Below, in pieces: positions 16,854-26,827 of a stretch of DNA of 64,000 bases. The notes beneath the pieces are model-generated. The model was not told the DNA's origin and ran no database searches. It saw only the letters and a list, made by a program, of their open reading frames with translations. Position 1 is the first letter of the stretch. Every line of letters starts with the position of its first letter. The stretch is taken from contig NZ_UGYM01000002.1 in NCBI RefSeq assembly GCF_900456975.1, forward strand, positions 992,001 through 1,056,000. The letters are read 5' to 3'. The position numbers and the translations under genes are program-made. This DNA is from Shewanella baltica (lineage in GTDB: Bacteria > Pseudomonadota > Gammaproteobacteria > Enterobacterales > Shewanellaceae).

Positions 16854-18254
16854 ATGAAAGAGAACAGGATAGGTCTCTGGTCACTCACAGCCCTAGTGTT
16901 CAGCTCTATGGTAGGTGCTGGGATTTTCAGCCTGCCGCAAAACATGGCCGAAGTGGCGGGTGTTCGAGCTGTGCTAATTGGCTGGGGGATCACCGGTGTG
17001 GGCATCTTGGCATTGGCTGCGAGTTTCCTCTATCTGTCGCGCTTGAAGCCTGAGCTTGATGGCGGCATTTATACCTACGCGAGAGCCGGTTTTGGTGAGC
17101 TGGTGGGCTTTTTTTCTGCTTGGGGCTACTGGCTTTGCGCCACCATAGGCGTGGTGGGATATTTAGTGATTGCGTTTGCCGCCCTTGGCAGCTTTGTCGA
17201 TACGCCGCAGCAAGTTTGGTTTGGCGAGGGCAATACGCTGGCCGCTTTTATCGGTGAGTCGTGCATTTTGTGGGCGGTGCATTGGTTGGTCTCCCGCGGC
17301 GTACAGCAGGCCGCCATGTTCAATCTGGTGGCGACATTGGCCAAGAGTTTGCCGTTATTGCTATTCGTACTATTTGCCTGCTATTACTTTGACCCTGTGA
17401 CTTTTGCTCAGGACCAAGCGGCCAGCACTTTAGCTGTGCCAGTGTCGGAGCAAGTGCGTAACACTATGCTGATCACGCTTTGGGTATTTACCGGTATCGA
17501 AGGTGCGGCAGTGTTATCGGCGCGTGCTAAAAATAAGCGGGATGTGGGCACGGCGACTGTCCTTGGCGTCGTGCTGGCGCTACTACTTTATGTGCTTATC
17601 TCTGTGTTAGCGCTGGGAATTTTGGCTCGTCCTGAACTTGCAGCGCTGCCTAATCCCTCTATGGCGGGACTGATGGGACACATGAGCGGCTCTTGGGGCA
17701 AGGCGCTGATCAGTGTCGGGCTTATTGTTTCTGTGCTGGCCTCCTATGTAAGTTGGACTCTGTTCTCGGCAGAGGTGCCTTTCAGCGCAGCCCGCCACGG
17801 TGCTTTCCCTGCCATCTTTTTGCGGCAGAATCGCAATGGCACGCCGATCGCTTCCCTCTGGTTATCTAGCTTAACAGTGCAGTTTTGTTTGATACTGGTA
17901 TGGCTGCTGGGTAAGGGGTATACCAATCTGCTACTCATTTCTACGTCGATGATTTTAGTGCCTTATCTATTGATTGGACTGTTCCTGTTGAAGCTTTCTT
18001 TGAGTGGGCAGGGCAATGGGCTGATGAGAATCGTGGCGCTGGTGGCGAGCGGTTATGGACTCTGGTTACTCTATGCCGCAGGTGTCGAGTATCTGTTGCT
18101 GTCCTTGCTACTTTACGGCCCCGGGTTACTCTTGTTTCTCTACAGTCGCCGCCAACTTGTCGATGGTAAAAAGCTTAACGGACGTGAGCGATTGCTCGCG
18201 GGGGCGACGCTGCTGAGTTTGTTCCCCGCGTTATGGTCTTTTTGTTATCAATAA
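16854..18254 (+). CDS. APC-superfamily amino-acid permease
   Basis: This 466-residue integral membrane protein has about 12 transmembrane helices. The first helix carries the APC substrate-binding signature SSMVGAGIFSLPQN, and IYTYARAGFG follows. The length and the FTGIEGA segment resemble basic amino-acid/polyamine antiporters of the ArcD/YdgI type. It is tightly linked (9 bp) to the homocysteine methyltransferase, so S-methylmethionine or a related methyl donor is a plausible substrate, but sequence alone favours only a general amino-acid antiporter. Confidence 0.8.
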   Translation: MKENRIGLWSLTALVFSSMVGAGIFSLPQNMAEVAGVRAVLIGWGITGVGILALAASFLYLSRLKPELDGGIYTYARAGFGELVGFFSAWGYWLCATIGVVGYLVIAFAALGSFVDTPQQVWFGEGNTLAAFIGESCILWAVHWLVSRGVQQAAMFNLVATLAKSLPLLLFVLFACYYFDPVTFAQDQAASTLAVPVSEQVRNTMLITLWVFTGIEGAAVLSARAKNKRDVGTATVLGVVLALLLYVLISVLALGILARPELAALPNPSMAGLMGHMSGSWGKALISVGLIVSVLASYVSWTLFSAEVPFSAARHGAFPAIFLRQNRNGTPIASLWLSSLTVQFCLILVWLLGKGYTNLLLISTSMILVPYLLIGLFLLKLSLSGQGNGLMRIVALVASGYGLWLLYAAGVEYLLLSLLLYGPGLLLFLYSRRQLVDGKKLNGRERLLAGATLLSLFPALWSFCYQ

Positions 18255-18302
18255 AGGATTGCTGTTGGTTAAAGTGGGCAGTGCTTTATCGAATTGGGCA
18301 TA

Positions 18303-18337
18303 AAAAAATCGGCCACAACAGTTGTTGTGGCCGATTT
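18303..18337 (-). terminator. Intrinsic terminator of the RhlE gene
   Basis: The long stem AATCGGCCACAACA/TGTTGTGGCCGATT has a 2-nt loop. Read on the minus strand it is followed by seven T residues, so it ends the helicase transcript. It may also slow convergent transcription from the permease side. Confidence 0.88.
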
Positions 18338-18396
18338 CACTAAAACACGTGGGATGGGGTTAAACGCTATGCGTTTTACACCGCCCGTTTTAGCGA

Positions 18397-19698
18397 TTAC
18401 TTAAGTTTTTTCGCTTTGCTAGGTGCTTGACCCACCTTCATTTTTACGCGGCGGCCTTGCATGTTTTTCTCAGCAGTAACTTGAGCGCCGACATTGTCGG
18501 TTCTTTGTTGTTTCTTGGCAAAGCTACGGCGGGTTTGCAATTGCTTTAACAGCAATTCGCGGCTGCCCACTTCATAACCTGGCACAGTGACGCGGCGAAT
18601 TTGTTGACCGATCAGTTTTTCGATATCGGCTAAGGTACGTTCTTCTTCGCGGCTCACAAAAGAAATGGCTACGCCAGTTTTACCCGCGCGGCCTGTACGA
18701 CCGATACGGTGGACATAGTCTTCGGCGAGGAAAGGTAAGTCATAGTTGACTACGTATTCAAGGCTTGGGATATCCAGACCACGGGCGGCAACTTCGGTGG
18801 CAACCAGTACGCGTACATCACCAGCCACAAATTCACGCAGGGCGCGGCGACGACTGCCTTGGCCTTTATCACCGTGGACCACTTCAGAGGGGATCCCATC
18901 TAAATTCAATTCTTTGACTAGCGTATCGGCGGCATCACGGGTCGCGGTAAATACCAAGACCTGTTGCCAGTTTTTCTTGCCGATTAGCTCAGACAGCAGT
19001 TCGCGTTTACGGCGTTGTTCAACCGGATAAACCACTTGGCTAACCGTATCGGCCGTAGTGTTTTGCTTATCAACGCTGATCACTTGCGGTTTAACCATCA
19101 TGTCGTTGGCGAGTTTTTTCACCGCACTTGAGAAAGTGGCCGAGAACAACAGATTTTGACGCTTCTTATTTACCGCTTGAAGGATCTTTTGGATATCGGC
19201 GCTAAAGCCCATGTCTAACATACGGTCGGCTTCGTCTAGGACTAAAAAGTCGACGTTCGACAGGCTTAAGTTACAGGCGGTAAGGTGCTCAAGTAAGCGA
19301 CCTGGGGTGGCAACAATCACATCGGCGCCGCGTTTCAGCTTTTGCGCTTGTGTTTCTATCTTTACGCCACCATAAATGGTTAACACGCTGAAGTTTAAGT
19401 ACTTGCAGTAAGCCGTAACGTTGTCAGCCACTTGAGCTGCAAGCTCACGGGTCGGCGTAAGGATTAATACGCGGGCATTCGACTTTAACGTTTCGCTTGG
19501 ATTTTCAACCATCTTTTGCAGGATCGGCAGCGCGAAAGCGGCGGTTTTACCCGTACCGGTTTGGGCACTGGCTAAGACATCTTGGCCGCGGCGGATAGCA
19601 GGTATCGCTTGCTGCTGAATAGGCGTCATTTGTTGATAACCGCAATCTGAGATAGCGCGCAAAATCTCGGGGGAAAAACTAAAAGATTCAAATCTCAT
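18397..19698 (-). CDS. rhlE: DEAD-box ATP-dependent RNA helicase, RhlE type
   Basis: This is a 433-residue helicase. All core motifs are present in order: the Q motif (GYQQMTPIQQQAI), Walker A SAQTGTGKT, PTRELAAQ, TPGRL, DEAD box VLDEADRMLDMGF, SAT, ARGLDIP and HRIGRTGRAG. A short basic tail rich in Lys and Arg follows the second RecA domain and should bind RNA. RhlE enzymes remodel ribosomal and messenger RNA. Gammaproteobacteria carry several paralogues, so the precise orthologue is uncertain. It is monocistronic. Confidence 0.93.
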   Translation of the reverse strand: MRFESFSFSPEILRAISDCGYQQMTPIQQQAIPAIRRGQDVLASAQTGTGKTAAFALPILQKMVENPSETLKSNARVLILTPTRELAAQVADNVTAYCKYLNFSVLTIYGGVKIETQAQKLKRGADVIVATPGRLLEHLTACNLSLSNVDFLVLDEADRMLDMGFSADIQKILQAVNKKRQNLLFSATFSSAVKKLANDMMVKPQVISVDKQNTTADTVSQVVYPVEQRRKRELLSELIGKKNWQQVLVFTATRDAADTLVKELNLDGIPSEVVHGDKGQGSRRRALREFVAGDVRVLVATEVAARGLDIPSLEYVVNYDLPFLAEDYVHRIGRTGRAGKTGVAISFVSREEERTLADIEKLIGQQIRRVTVPGYEVGSRELLLKQLQTRRSFAKKQQRTDNVGAQVTAEKNMQGRRVKMKVGQAPSKAKKLK

Positions 19699-20104
19699 TT
19701 TGGATTCCTATCGTTCACTTATTCAAACATTCAAGCACCGCGAGCCTCTATTATTTACTCGACTAAGGAGAGAGGCGTGCCGACTGGCTCATTCTTCCAC
19801 ACAGATTTTATAAGAAAAATGGCGGGCGCGGAGTATAGCAAAAATTTCGGTTAAAACCTGAACTTTTTAGTGTTTTGGCATTTTATCTGCATCATTTTAT
19901 CGCCAAGAGATAAAAGCCTTAGCGACGGCTCAGGCGGGATAGGACCAATTCTGCAAGCACTGGGTTGGATCAGCTCTGGATTGAATATGCTTTTAGCAGA
20001 GTATGATTTAAGGTTGAGTTAGGGCTGACGGAAAGAACAGGCTAAATGAACGCGATAGAAAAATGCCGCAGTTTTGGCTGCGGCATTTTATATCTTACTT
20101 ATGA
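19699..20104. other. Intergenic region between RhlE and chemoreceptor genes
   Basis: About 406 bp. The left part is the promoter and leader of the helicase; the right end holds the terminator of the chemoreceptor gene. No gene, repeat or operator was recognised. Confidence 0.5.
20058..20088 (-). terminator. Intrinsic terminator of the PAS chemoreceptor gene
   Basis: AAATGCCGCAG (20061-20071) pairs with CTGCGGCATTT (20078-20088) across a 6-nt loop, with T residues following on the minus strand. Confidence 0.87.
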
Positions 20105-21673
20105 CTAACCGAAAGTGCGTCTCAAGCCGAGGGCTTTCTCGGCATTATGCTTAAGCAGATGGGCTGCATCACCAATCAGATGGGTCGCGGCCAAGTTCTC
20201 CGCGCTTGAATGGGTGATGGAGTGTATGTTGCTGGCAATCTCATTAACAACTTGACGCTGTTGATCCGCAGCGACGGCATTTTGCTGGGCAAAAGTGTGG
20301 ATATCACTCACTTCTTGGTAAAGGGTATTCACATTGTCGGCGGACAGTTGGATGTCGCTAGCGCAGCGCTCAGCGTGTTGGCGGCTTTGTTCCATTTCTT
20401 TGGCCCATGCGTTGAGCATAGTGAACATCTTATCGACACTTTTTGAAATACTGTTGGTCGACAGTTGGGTTCGGCTCGACAGCGCGCGCACTTCATCGGC
20501 GACCACGGCAAACCCACGGCCTTGTTCACCCGCACGGGCAGCTTCAATGGCCGCATTGAGGGCGAGAAGATTGGTTTGCTCGGCGATGGAGTCAATTTCG
20601 CCCATCGCATTAGCAACTTGCTCGGCTTCTTTATTCAATTGTTGGGCATTGTTAGCGGCATCGGCAACAGACTTGGCCAGTTGTTCCACTTTTTGAGTGT
20701 TGGCCTTCATATTGGCGCTGCTTTTAAGGCAGAGATCGTAGGCGGTATTGATGCTGGTGGACGTGAGATGGGTATTCTGCGCCACTTCTGTGATGGTTGA
20801 ACTCATTTCTTCCATCGCGCCAGAGAGCTGTTCTAACTGACTTTTCTCTTGATCTAGGCTGACATAGGTTTGCTCGGTCGCGACCACTAATTGATCGGCA
20901 ATCGCGTGCAATTGATTGGCTTGATCTTGTGTGCGCCCCAGTACGCCATTCATTTTGGCTTGCAGCATGATGAGCTGGAAATCGAGGATAGAAGACGTAT
21001 CGGCACCCGAGTAGATGTAACGACTGATAGAGTCGTATTTGGTTTGCATTTCAATCAGTTTAGCGGGAATGCGAAAGGCCTCATCGTAGAATATAGCCAA
21101 GTTTAAACTCATCAAAACCGCCCCCGCGATAATCACGCCCCAGCCCCAAAAGTAGCCTGCGATCAGTAAGCCTGTTGAGGCGACAACCGCCGAGAGGATA
21201 CGTTTTTGCATTAAGCTTAAGGGCTTAGAAATGGATTTATCCAGTTTAAGTCTTTGGTATATCTCATTTGCTTTGCTGACGTAGGCGGCCTGAGGCTGAA
21301 TACGTACCGATTGATAACCGACAATGGTGCCGTTTTCAAACAATGGCGAGACAAAGGCATCGACCCAATAGAAGCCACCATTTTTACAGCGGTTTTTCAC
21401 TATGCCGCGCCAAGATTGGCCCGACTTAAGCTTTTCCCACATTTCTTTAAAGGCGGCGCTCGGCATATCGGGATGGCGAACCATGTTGTGGGCACTGCCA
21501 ATTAACTCTTGGGCGCTATAGCCTGAGACTTCGGCAAAACGGGCATTAACGTATGTGATAACACCGCGAGTGTCGGTGGTGGAAATGAGTTCGTCCTGCG
21601 GTGTTAAGCGGATTTCTTGATCTGATCTCTGTGCATTCAGTGTTCTGTTGGCAGACGCGTTACTCTGGCTCAT
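20105..21673 (-). CDS. PAS-domain methyl-accepting chemotaxis protein (Aer-like)
   Basis: This is a 522-residue chemoreceptor. A PAS domain (about residues 25-135, [15 protein letters not shown] ... GYSAQEL) precedes a short double membrane-spanning hairpin at about 158-200 and a long cytoplasmic signalling domain. The hairpin tip is highly conserved ([20 protein letters not shown], about 368-387). There is no large periplasmic domain, so this is an Aer-type sensor of internal redox or energy state, probably through a PAS-bound cofactor. It is monocistronic, ended by the hairpin at 20058-20088. Confidence 0.9.
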   Translation of the reverse strand: MSQSNASANRTLNAQRSDQEIRLTPQDELISTTDTRGVITYVNARFAEVSGYSAQELIGSAHNMVRHPDMPSAAFKEMWEKLKSGQSWRGIVKNRCKNGGFYWVDAFVSPLFENGTIVGYQSVRIQPQAAYVSKANEIYQRLKLDKSISKPLSLMQKRILSAVVASTGLLIAGYFWGWGVIIAGAVLMSLNLAIFYDEAFRIPAKLIEMQTKYDSISRYIYSGADTSSILDFQLIMLQAKMNGVLGRTQDQANQLHAIADQLVVATEQTYVSLDQEKSQLEQLSGAMEEMSSTITEVAQNTHLTSTSINTAYDLCLKSSANMKANTQKVEQLAKSVADAANNAQQLNKEAEQVANAMGEIDSIAEQTNLLALNAAIEAARAGEQGRGFAVVADEVRALSSRTQLSTNSISKSVDKMFTMLNAWAKEMEQSRQHAERCASDIQLSADNVNTLYQEVSDIHTFAQQNAVAADQQRQVVNEIASNIHSITHSSAENLAATHLIGDAAHLLKHNAEKALGLRRTFG

Positions 21674-22267
21674 TTAGTGTGTCCATTCAGGGCCGATATT
21701 ATTCATTGGGGTTCAGGGGCGCGGTGTTAGGCGCTAATTTTCTTGCGCTTACTCTCATTGGGGTAAGCTTGTTATGTGATAAGACTATCATTTTTGTATG
21801 GGTATAGGAGAGCGCTTTTTGATGGCTTACCCATGAAAATCAATCGTTCGTTGTATTTATAAGCTATTGCAAAATATAAAATTTTTAAGTATTGCGAATA
21901 TAGAATTAAACGAGCGTTTATCCTGCTAAAACGCAAATTTCAGTATTTTGTATAGGGTTATTTTTCCTCAGATATTGAGTGGATATTAGACGCTCATGTT
22001 ATCGACTAAATCTGCTCGGCGACATTGGACTAATGTCGTTGATTCGGTTGCCATATCGCGGCATTCATTCGGGCGCTTTATTCGTCTTAGTCTATTCTTT
22101 AATGGGCAACAAACTATGACTTGCTGAGCGTGTGATTTATCTGGCTTTGCCTCAGCTTTGTCATCTCATTCGCACCCTTTAGTTCATTAGCTTAGGTTCA
22201 TTAGCTTAGGTTCATAAGATCAGCTTCATTAGCTCATAGCGGGAATGCAACATAAGAGGATTTTCCC
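21674..22267. other. Divergent intergenic region, chemoreceptor versus HD-GYP gene
   Basis: About 594 bp without a credible gene. A very AT-rich tract lies at about 21840-21970. Four 14-bp tandem units (22183-22238) lie just before the HD-GYP start, followed by the ribosome binding site AGAGGA. No recognisable operator was found. Confidence 0.5.
22183..22238. repeat. 14-bp tandem repeat array, four units
   Basis: The units are 22183-22196 and 22197-22210 (both TTCATTAGCTTAGG), then 22211-22224 (TTCATAAGATCAGC) and 22225-22238 (TTCATTAGCTCATA). The array ends 29 bp before the ATG of the HD-GYP gene, so it lies in the 5' leader or core promoter. Confidence 0.88.
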
Positions 22268-23533
22268 ATGGCGATATCACTTAGACGTGGCGTAGCTAAA
22301 TTGGCTACCGCGTCCTTGGGGACAGCAGCGGCACTTCCCCATTGGCGACGTTTGATTTTTGAACGTCTATTTGGCTTTCTTGCGCTTCTTTGCGTGCCCG
22401 TATATGTCACCAGCGTGTATTTATGTGTCATCGCCGATCTTTGGTCTATGGTGGTATTCGATACGCTGGCTTATCTTTTTTTACTATTTTTGCTGTATTT
22501 TCCTAAGCTTGCTGATAGTACGCGTTTTGGCTGTGGTTGTTTGTTAGCGTTTGCTATCGGCGTTGGTTTTTTGATTGCGATTGGTCCATCGGGTGCGGGG
22601 TTCATCTGGTTATTTATCTTTCCGCCATTAGTTGGCATTTTCTTAGGAAGTCGCGCGAGCTTATATGCCCAATATTTGAATGGGATGAGTTTGGTACTGA
22701 TTGGGCTTGCCTATCACTTTGGCTGGTTAAACTGGCCTGATATTCACGGTTACAGTTTGGGTATTTGGGCCGTTGTCGTGGTCAATTTTATTGTAACCAA
22801 TGCCATGTTGACGCTAACCATCACTTACTTATTAGGTAAGTTGGCGGATTCACTCGATTCAACCTTAGCCTCACGCCAAGCGACTGTATTAGGTTTAGCC
22901 AAACTTGCCGAATACAGAGACAACGAAACGGGCGCGCACTTATTACGTATGCGGCAGTATTCAAAAATGCTCGCGGCGCAGCGACTGCAGGCCGACAATC
23001 CTCCGGCTGAATTGAACGATGATTTTATTCAAGATATTAGTCTATCGGCCATTTTGCATGACATAGGTAAAGTCGGTATTGCCGATGCTATTCTGCTCAA
23101 ACCGGGTAAATTAACCCCGCAGGAGTTTGAGCAGATCAAAGCCCACCCTGTGATTGGTGGCCAAGTGTTACGCAGTTTGTTGGAATATGCGCCCCAATGT
23201 ACTTTTATTCAGATGGGCCAAGATATCGCTTCGGGTCACCATGAAAAGTGGGATGGTAGTGGTTACCCCTTAGGGTTGAAAGGTGAGGATATTCCGCTTT
23301 CGGCGCGCATCGTTGCCTTGGTGGATGTCTATGATGCACTCACTTCACCGCGATGTTATAAGCGACCCTTTAGTCACCAAGAAGCCATCGATTTAATGAT
23401 TGAAGGCAAAGGTAAGCATTTCGATCCTGAATTAGTCGATTGTTTTATGGCAATTCATCAGGAGTTTGAAGTGTTATCTAAGGCATCGCTGGATGATGCT
23501 TATCAGCCTATGGCGCAGCCTACTATGGTTTAG
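22268..23533 (+). CDS. Membrane-bound HD-GYP domain phosphodiesterase
   Basis: This 421-residue protein has about six transmembrane helices (roughly residues 33-190) and then a cytoplasmic HD-GYP domain. The catalytic motifs are intact: YRDNETGAHLLRM, the HD pair in LHDIGKVGI (about 263-271) and HHEKWDGSGYP (about 322-332). HD-GYP enzymes hydrolyse c-di-GMP to pGpG or GMP using a di- or tri-metal centre. The membrane part looks like a small sensory module, with an unknown signal. A c-di-GMP riboswitch lies about 5 kb downstream, before the chitinase gene, although regulation would be in trans. Confidence 0.9.
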   Translation: MAISLRRGVAKLATASLGTAAALPHWRRLIFERLFGFLALLCVPVYVTSVYLCVIADLWSMVVFDTLAYLFLLFLLYFPKLADSTRFGCGCLLAFAIGVGFLIAIGPSGAGFIWLFIFPPLVGIFLGSRASLYAQYLNGMSLVLIGLAYHFGWLNWPDIHGYSLGIWAVVVVNFIVTNAMLTLTITYLLGKLADSLDSTLASRQATVLGLAKLAEYRDNETGAHLLRMRQYSKMLAAQRLQADNPPAELNDDFIQDISLSAILHDIGKVGIADAILLKPGKLTPQEFEQIKAHPVIGGQVLRSLLEYAPQCTFIQMGQDIASGHHEKWDGSGYPLGLKGEDIPLSARIVALVDVYDALTSPRCYKRPFSHQEAIDLMIEGKGKHFDPELVDCFMAIHQEFEVLSKASLDDAYQPMAQPTMV

Positions 23534-23645
23534 CGACTCGTGTTTTTAATCATGTTTGAAATAGAAATCGTGTTTTGAAACCATGTCCTGAAAGCATGCT
23601 ATTGAAATAGGACTAGGCCTTGAAAATACAGAAGCAGTGCTAAAA

Positions 23646-23682
23646 AAAACGCCCAAGGCTCATAGTCTTGGGCGTTTTATTT
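23646..23682. terminator. Bidirectional intrinsic terminator
   Basis: AAAACGCCCAAG (23646-23657) pairs with CTTGGGCGTTTT (23667-23678). A- and T-tracts on both sides suit convergent termination of the HD-GYP and aminopeptidase genes. Confidence 0.9.
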
Positions 23683-23760
23683 TGTAGCATATAACGGATT
23701 TAGAAGATGATTTAAATGACGACTTAAATCGCTACTTATCCGCAGGAGTGCTAAATCGCT

Positions 23761-25548
23761 CTACATCGCTTTAGTTACTCGCGTTAACCACGCGAGTTCA
23801 TCACCGGACATCAGCGGCGAAAGTGTATGGAACACTTGCTGATGGTAAGCATTGAACCAGTCGATTTCCCCTTGCGTTAGCAGGCTCTTATCGATAAGGC
23901 GGGCATCCATAGGGATCATCGTCAGTGCATCGAACTCATACATCTCACGCTCAGCGCCTTTCAGTGCTTCACAGTGTTGCACTACGACTAAGTTTTCTAA
24001 GCGAATGCCAAAACTCTCTGCGCGGTAGTAACCCGGCTCGTTGGAAAGCACCATGCCGGGCATCAGTGCGATACCGTTGACATTTTTACCTATGCGCTGC
24101 GGACCTTCGTGCACACTTAAAAAGTGACCCACGCCATGGCCTGTGCCGTGGTCGTAATCAAAACCATGTTGCCATAAATACTGGCGGGCGAATGCATCGA
24201 GCTGCTGGCCTGAAGTACCTTTAGGGAAGCGAGCTTGGTCTAGCGCGATATGACCTTTAAGCACCAGCGTGACCATTTTTTTATGTTCATCGGTGACTTT
24301 ACCAATCGCAATAGTACGGGTCACATCTGTGGTGCCATCGATATATTGCGCGCCAGAATCCACTAAGTAGATGCTGTCCATCGTCATCATCGCAGGTGTG
24401 CCATTGTTATGATTGTAATGGCACATGGCTGCATTGGGACCGGCTGCTGAAATGGTGTCGAAACTTGGCTCCCGATAGCGCTCATCTTGCAGGCGGAAGC
24501 TTTCTAATTTATCGGCAAGCGTGGCTTCATCGTGCATACGCTTGGCGGCAACTTCGGCATCTAACCATGCAAGGAAGCGACTTACAGCAACGCCATCACG
24601 AATGTGACAAGCGCGCATTCCGGCAAGTTCTGAAGGATTTTTCTGTGCTTTAGGTAAAGAAACGGGATCGATTCCAGCAATCAATTTCGCTCCCGCTTCA
24701 CGGGCGAGATTTTGTGCCCAAGCGTTAGCCGAGTTTGGATCGGCCAGCAGTTTGACGCCCTGCAAACTGGCAAGTGTATCGGCGAGCGTGGCTTCGTCCT
24801 TAAAGCTAACGCCTGCACCGACATGCTCCTCAATGCCGTCAGGGAGTTTGCTTAAATCGGTAAACAGCTGCATATCGCCATTAGCATGAAGCAGGGCACT
24901 GCCGAGCACGACAGGCAGACGCGGAATATCGTTACCGCGAATGTTTAATAGCCAGCAGAAAGAATCTAACGCGGCAATCAAAGCAACGTCCCCACCGGCT
25001 TTTTTTACTAAGGCGCCAATTTCAGTACGTTTTTGCAGACTGGTTTTACCGGCACTCTCGTTACTGAATAACGTGATTGGCGCACTCGATGGTGCGGGGC
25101 GATCCTGCCAATGCAAATCGATAGGATTTTGTTCAACCGCTACTAATTCAATTTGGGCTTTGCTTAAGGTTGCTTTGGCATTCTCATACCAAGCTAAAGT
25201 ATGTAAGCGTGCATCAAAGCCAACGCGAGATCCCGCTGGCAGCGTGTCACATAACCACTCAATTTGCGGTGTATCGGTCAGGCTTTCATAGCTGAAAAGT
25301 GCGGCATCCACTTGCAGACGAACTTGAACCGTATAACGGCCGTCGGTAAAGATAGCGGCTTTATCTTTCAATACGATAGCCATACCTGCTGAACCGGTAA
25401 AGTTTGTTGCCCAGTATAAACGTTCGTTATGTTCTGGCACATATTCGCCCAGATACTCGTCGGCGCGGGGAATGATAAAAGCATCGAGATTGGCGGAAGA
25501 TAATTCGCTGCGAATGGCACCGAGGCGGCTGGCAATTGAATGTGACAT
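23761..25548 (-). CDS. Xaa-Pro aminopeptidase, M24B family
   Basis: This 595-residue cytoplasmic metallopeptidase releases an N-terminal residue linked to proline. It has the long three-domain form: two creatinase-like N-terminal domains, then the pita-bread catalytic domain. The metal ligands are visible in VDSGAQYIDGTTDVTRT (two Asp), GTGHGVGHFLSVHEGP (His), LSNEPGYY (Glu) and RLENLVVV (Glu). I chose the ATG at 25548 (MSHSIASRL) because GGAG lies just upstream; an in-frame extension of 15 residues is unlikely. It is divergent from the ROK gene. Confidence 0.9.
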   Translation of the reverse strand: MSHSIASRLGAIRSELSSANLDAFIIPRADEYLGEYVPEHNERLYWATNFTGSAGMAIVLKDKAAIFTDGRYTVQVRLQVDAALFSYESLTDTPQIEWLCDTLPAGSRVGFDARLHTLAWYENAKATLSKAQIELVAVEQNPIDLHWQDRPAPSSAPITLFSNESAGKTSLQKRTEIGALVKKAGGDVALIAALDSFCWLLNIRGNDIPRLPVVLGSALLHANGDMQLFTDLSKLPDGIEEHVGAGVSFKDEATLADTLASLQGVKLLADPNSANAWAQNLAREAGAKLIAGIDPVSLPKAQKNPSELAGMRACHIRDGVAVSRFLAWLDAEVAAKRMHDEATLADKLESFRLQDERYREPSFDTISAAGPNAAMCHYNHNNGTPAMMTMDSIYLVDSGAQYIDGTTDVTRTIAIGKVTDEHKKMVTLVLKGHIALDQARFPKGTSGQQLDAFARQYLWQHGFDYDHGTGHGVGHFLSVHEGPQRIGKNVNGIALMPGMVLSNEPGYYRAESFGIRLENLVVVQHCEALKGAEREMYEFDALTMIPMDARLIDKSLLTQGEIDWFNAYHQQVFHTLSPLMSGDELAWLTRVTKAM

Positions 25549-25940
25549 ATGGGCTCCAAGTGAGACTTGCACGCTGTGCGAGTCGGTAGGCAAAGCTTGC
25601 CTAAGGATAAGTAGGTCTATGTTTATTTGAGTTCTAACCAGCTCGGATTATCGCAAGCCTAACGCGCTGGATGCAAGGGGAGCGAATAAAGGATTTTGTA
25701 TACAATCGTGAATTTGTGCTGACTGTGATGCGCAAGCTAAGTGTTTTACCCTTAATTTATTTGTGTGATTCTTAGCATAAAACTTGAGTAAAACAAAATG
25801 TCAGTCATATTTTTTGTAGACTTGTTCCTTACAAATTAGCAACTTAAGTTTTATTCAATCGCTAACATTTGGACCCTATGCTAACATTTGCCATCTCCGC
25901 TCGGGGTCAGAGTGGGGCGCATGTATCAGTGGAGTAAGCG
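25549..25940. other. Divergent region with a GntR-like palindrome and direct repeats
   Basis: About 392 bp. It holds the perfect palindrome TTGTATACAA (25696-25705), which resembles GntR-family operators, and an 11-bp direct repeat GCTAACATTTG at 25861-25871 and 25880-25890, 19 bp apart and about 55-80 bp before the ROK start. No gene is visible. Confidence 0.5.
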
Positions 25941-26726
25941 ATGCAAATACTAACAATAGATGTGGGCGGTACGACAGCCCTGTTCGAACTTCAGCTCGCG
26001 GGACATACAGAACAATATAAAATCCCCACAGGCGAAGGTTTTAAAATTGAAGAGTTAAATAATCAAATCGCTGCGCTTGAACGCGATTACGATTTACAGC
26101 ATTACCAATTAGCGATTGGCGTACCAGGACTCGTACAAAATAATCGTTTGGTTGCCTGTAAATCGTTACCCGGACTCAATGGTTTGAGTTTTGACACAGT
26201 GAAAACTCAAGGCGAGCTTAAGTTTATCTGCAACGATATGGATGCGGGTATGCAAGCCACGTGCGATGCCAAATATGCCTGTGAGTTGTTGGTCATGTGC
26301 GGCACCGGGATAGGGATGTCGATTGCGTTTAATGGGCAAGCTTTTACTGGAGCGACAGGGGTGGCAGGGGAGTTGGGCCATTGCCGCGTGATGACAGAAT
26401 CAGGCGAATTTAGTTTAGAACAACTCGCCAGTGGCGATTCTGTACGCAGCCGTAACATCACCACTCAGGATGATTTATACCGTGCGGGCAGTTACCTTGG
26501 TATGGGGCTGGCGTGGACCGTTAATTTGTTTAATCCCAATCGGATTTGGCTCGCGGGTAACATGATGAACAGTGCTCCTTACTACAAAGGCTGCCTCGAA
26601 AGCTTAAAGCAAATGGCATTGAGCGCGCCCTTAGCTGAGATGAAAATCAACCGCGTCGATGATATGGAAACCTTAGTGTGCCGAGGTTTATCTGTGATGC
26701 TCGCAAGGGATTATCCTCGCGCATAA
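25941..26726 (+). CDS. ROK-family protein (sugar kinase-like)
   Basis: This is a 261-residue protein of the ROK/ASKHA fold. The phosphate-binding loop is IDVGGTT (residues 5-11), the likely catalytic Asp lies in CNDMDAG, and the second phosphate loop MCGTGIG is followed by GELGHC. ROK kinases usually carry a zinc site with CxCGxxGC after the GH motif; here that motif is missing, so zinc binding is doubtful. It is shorter than typical (about 300). It could be a sugar or glucoside kinase; its place just upstream of the chitinase hints at amino-sugar use, but this is only context. Confidence 0.75.
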   Translation: MQILTIDVGGTTALFELQLAGHTEQYKIPTGEGFKIEELNNQIAALERDYDLQHYQLAIGVPGLVQNNRLVACKSLPGLNGLSFDTVKTQGELKFICNDMDAGMQATCDAKYACELLVMCGTGIGMSIAFNGQAFTGATGVAGELGHCRVMTESGEFSLEQLASGDSVRSRNITTQDDLYRAGSYLGMGLAWTVNLFNPNRIWLAGNMMNSAPYYKGCLESLKQMALSAPLAEMKINRVDDMETLVCRGLSVMLARDYPRA

Positions 26727-26827
26727 GGAGCATAGATGCTGTTAGCTAATGGTTTTGAGCTATTAGATTACAGTGGCTCAGTGCTAGTGGTTTAAGCAGT
26801 ATTAGCAGCATAAATAGTGAAATTGAT

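Noticed and set aside
20329..20800. Overlapping frames of 95-120 codons in the chemoreceptor gene
   Set aside because: They are shadows of the conserved signalling-domain codons; the 522-residue receptor explains the sequence.
25368..25593. Longer N-terminus for the Xaa-Pro aminopeptidase
   Set aside because: The extra 15 residues have no family similarity, and GGAG precedes the ATG at 25548.
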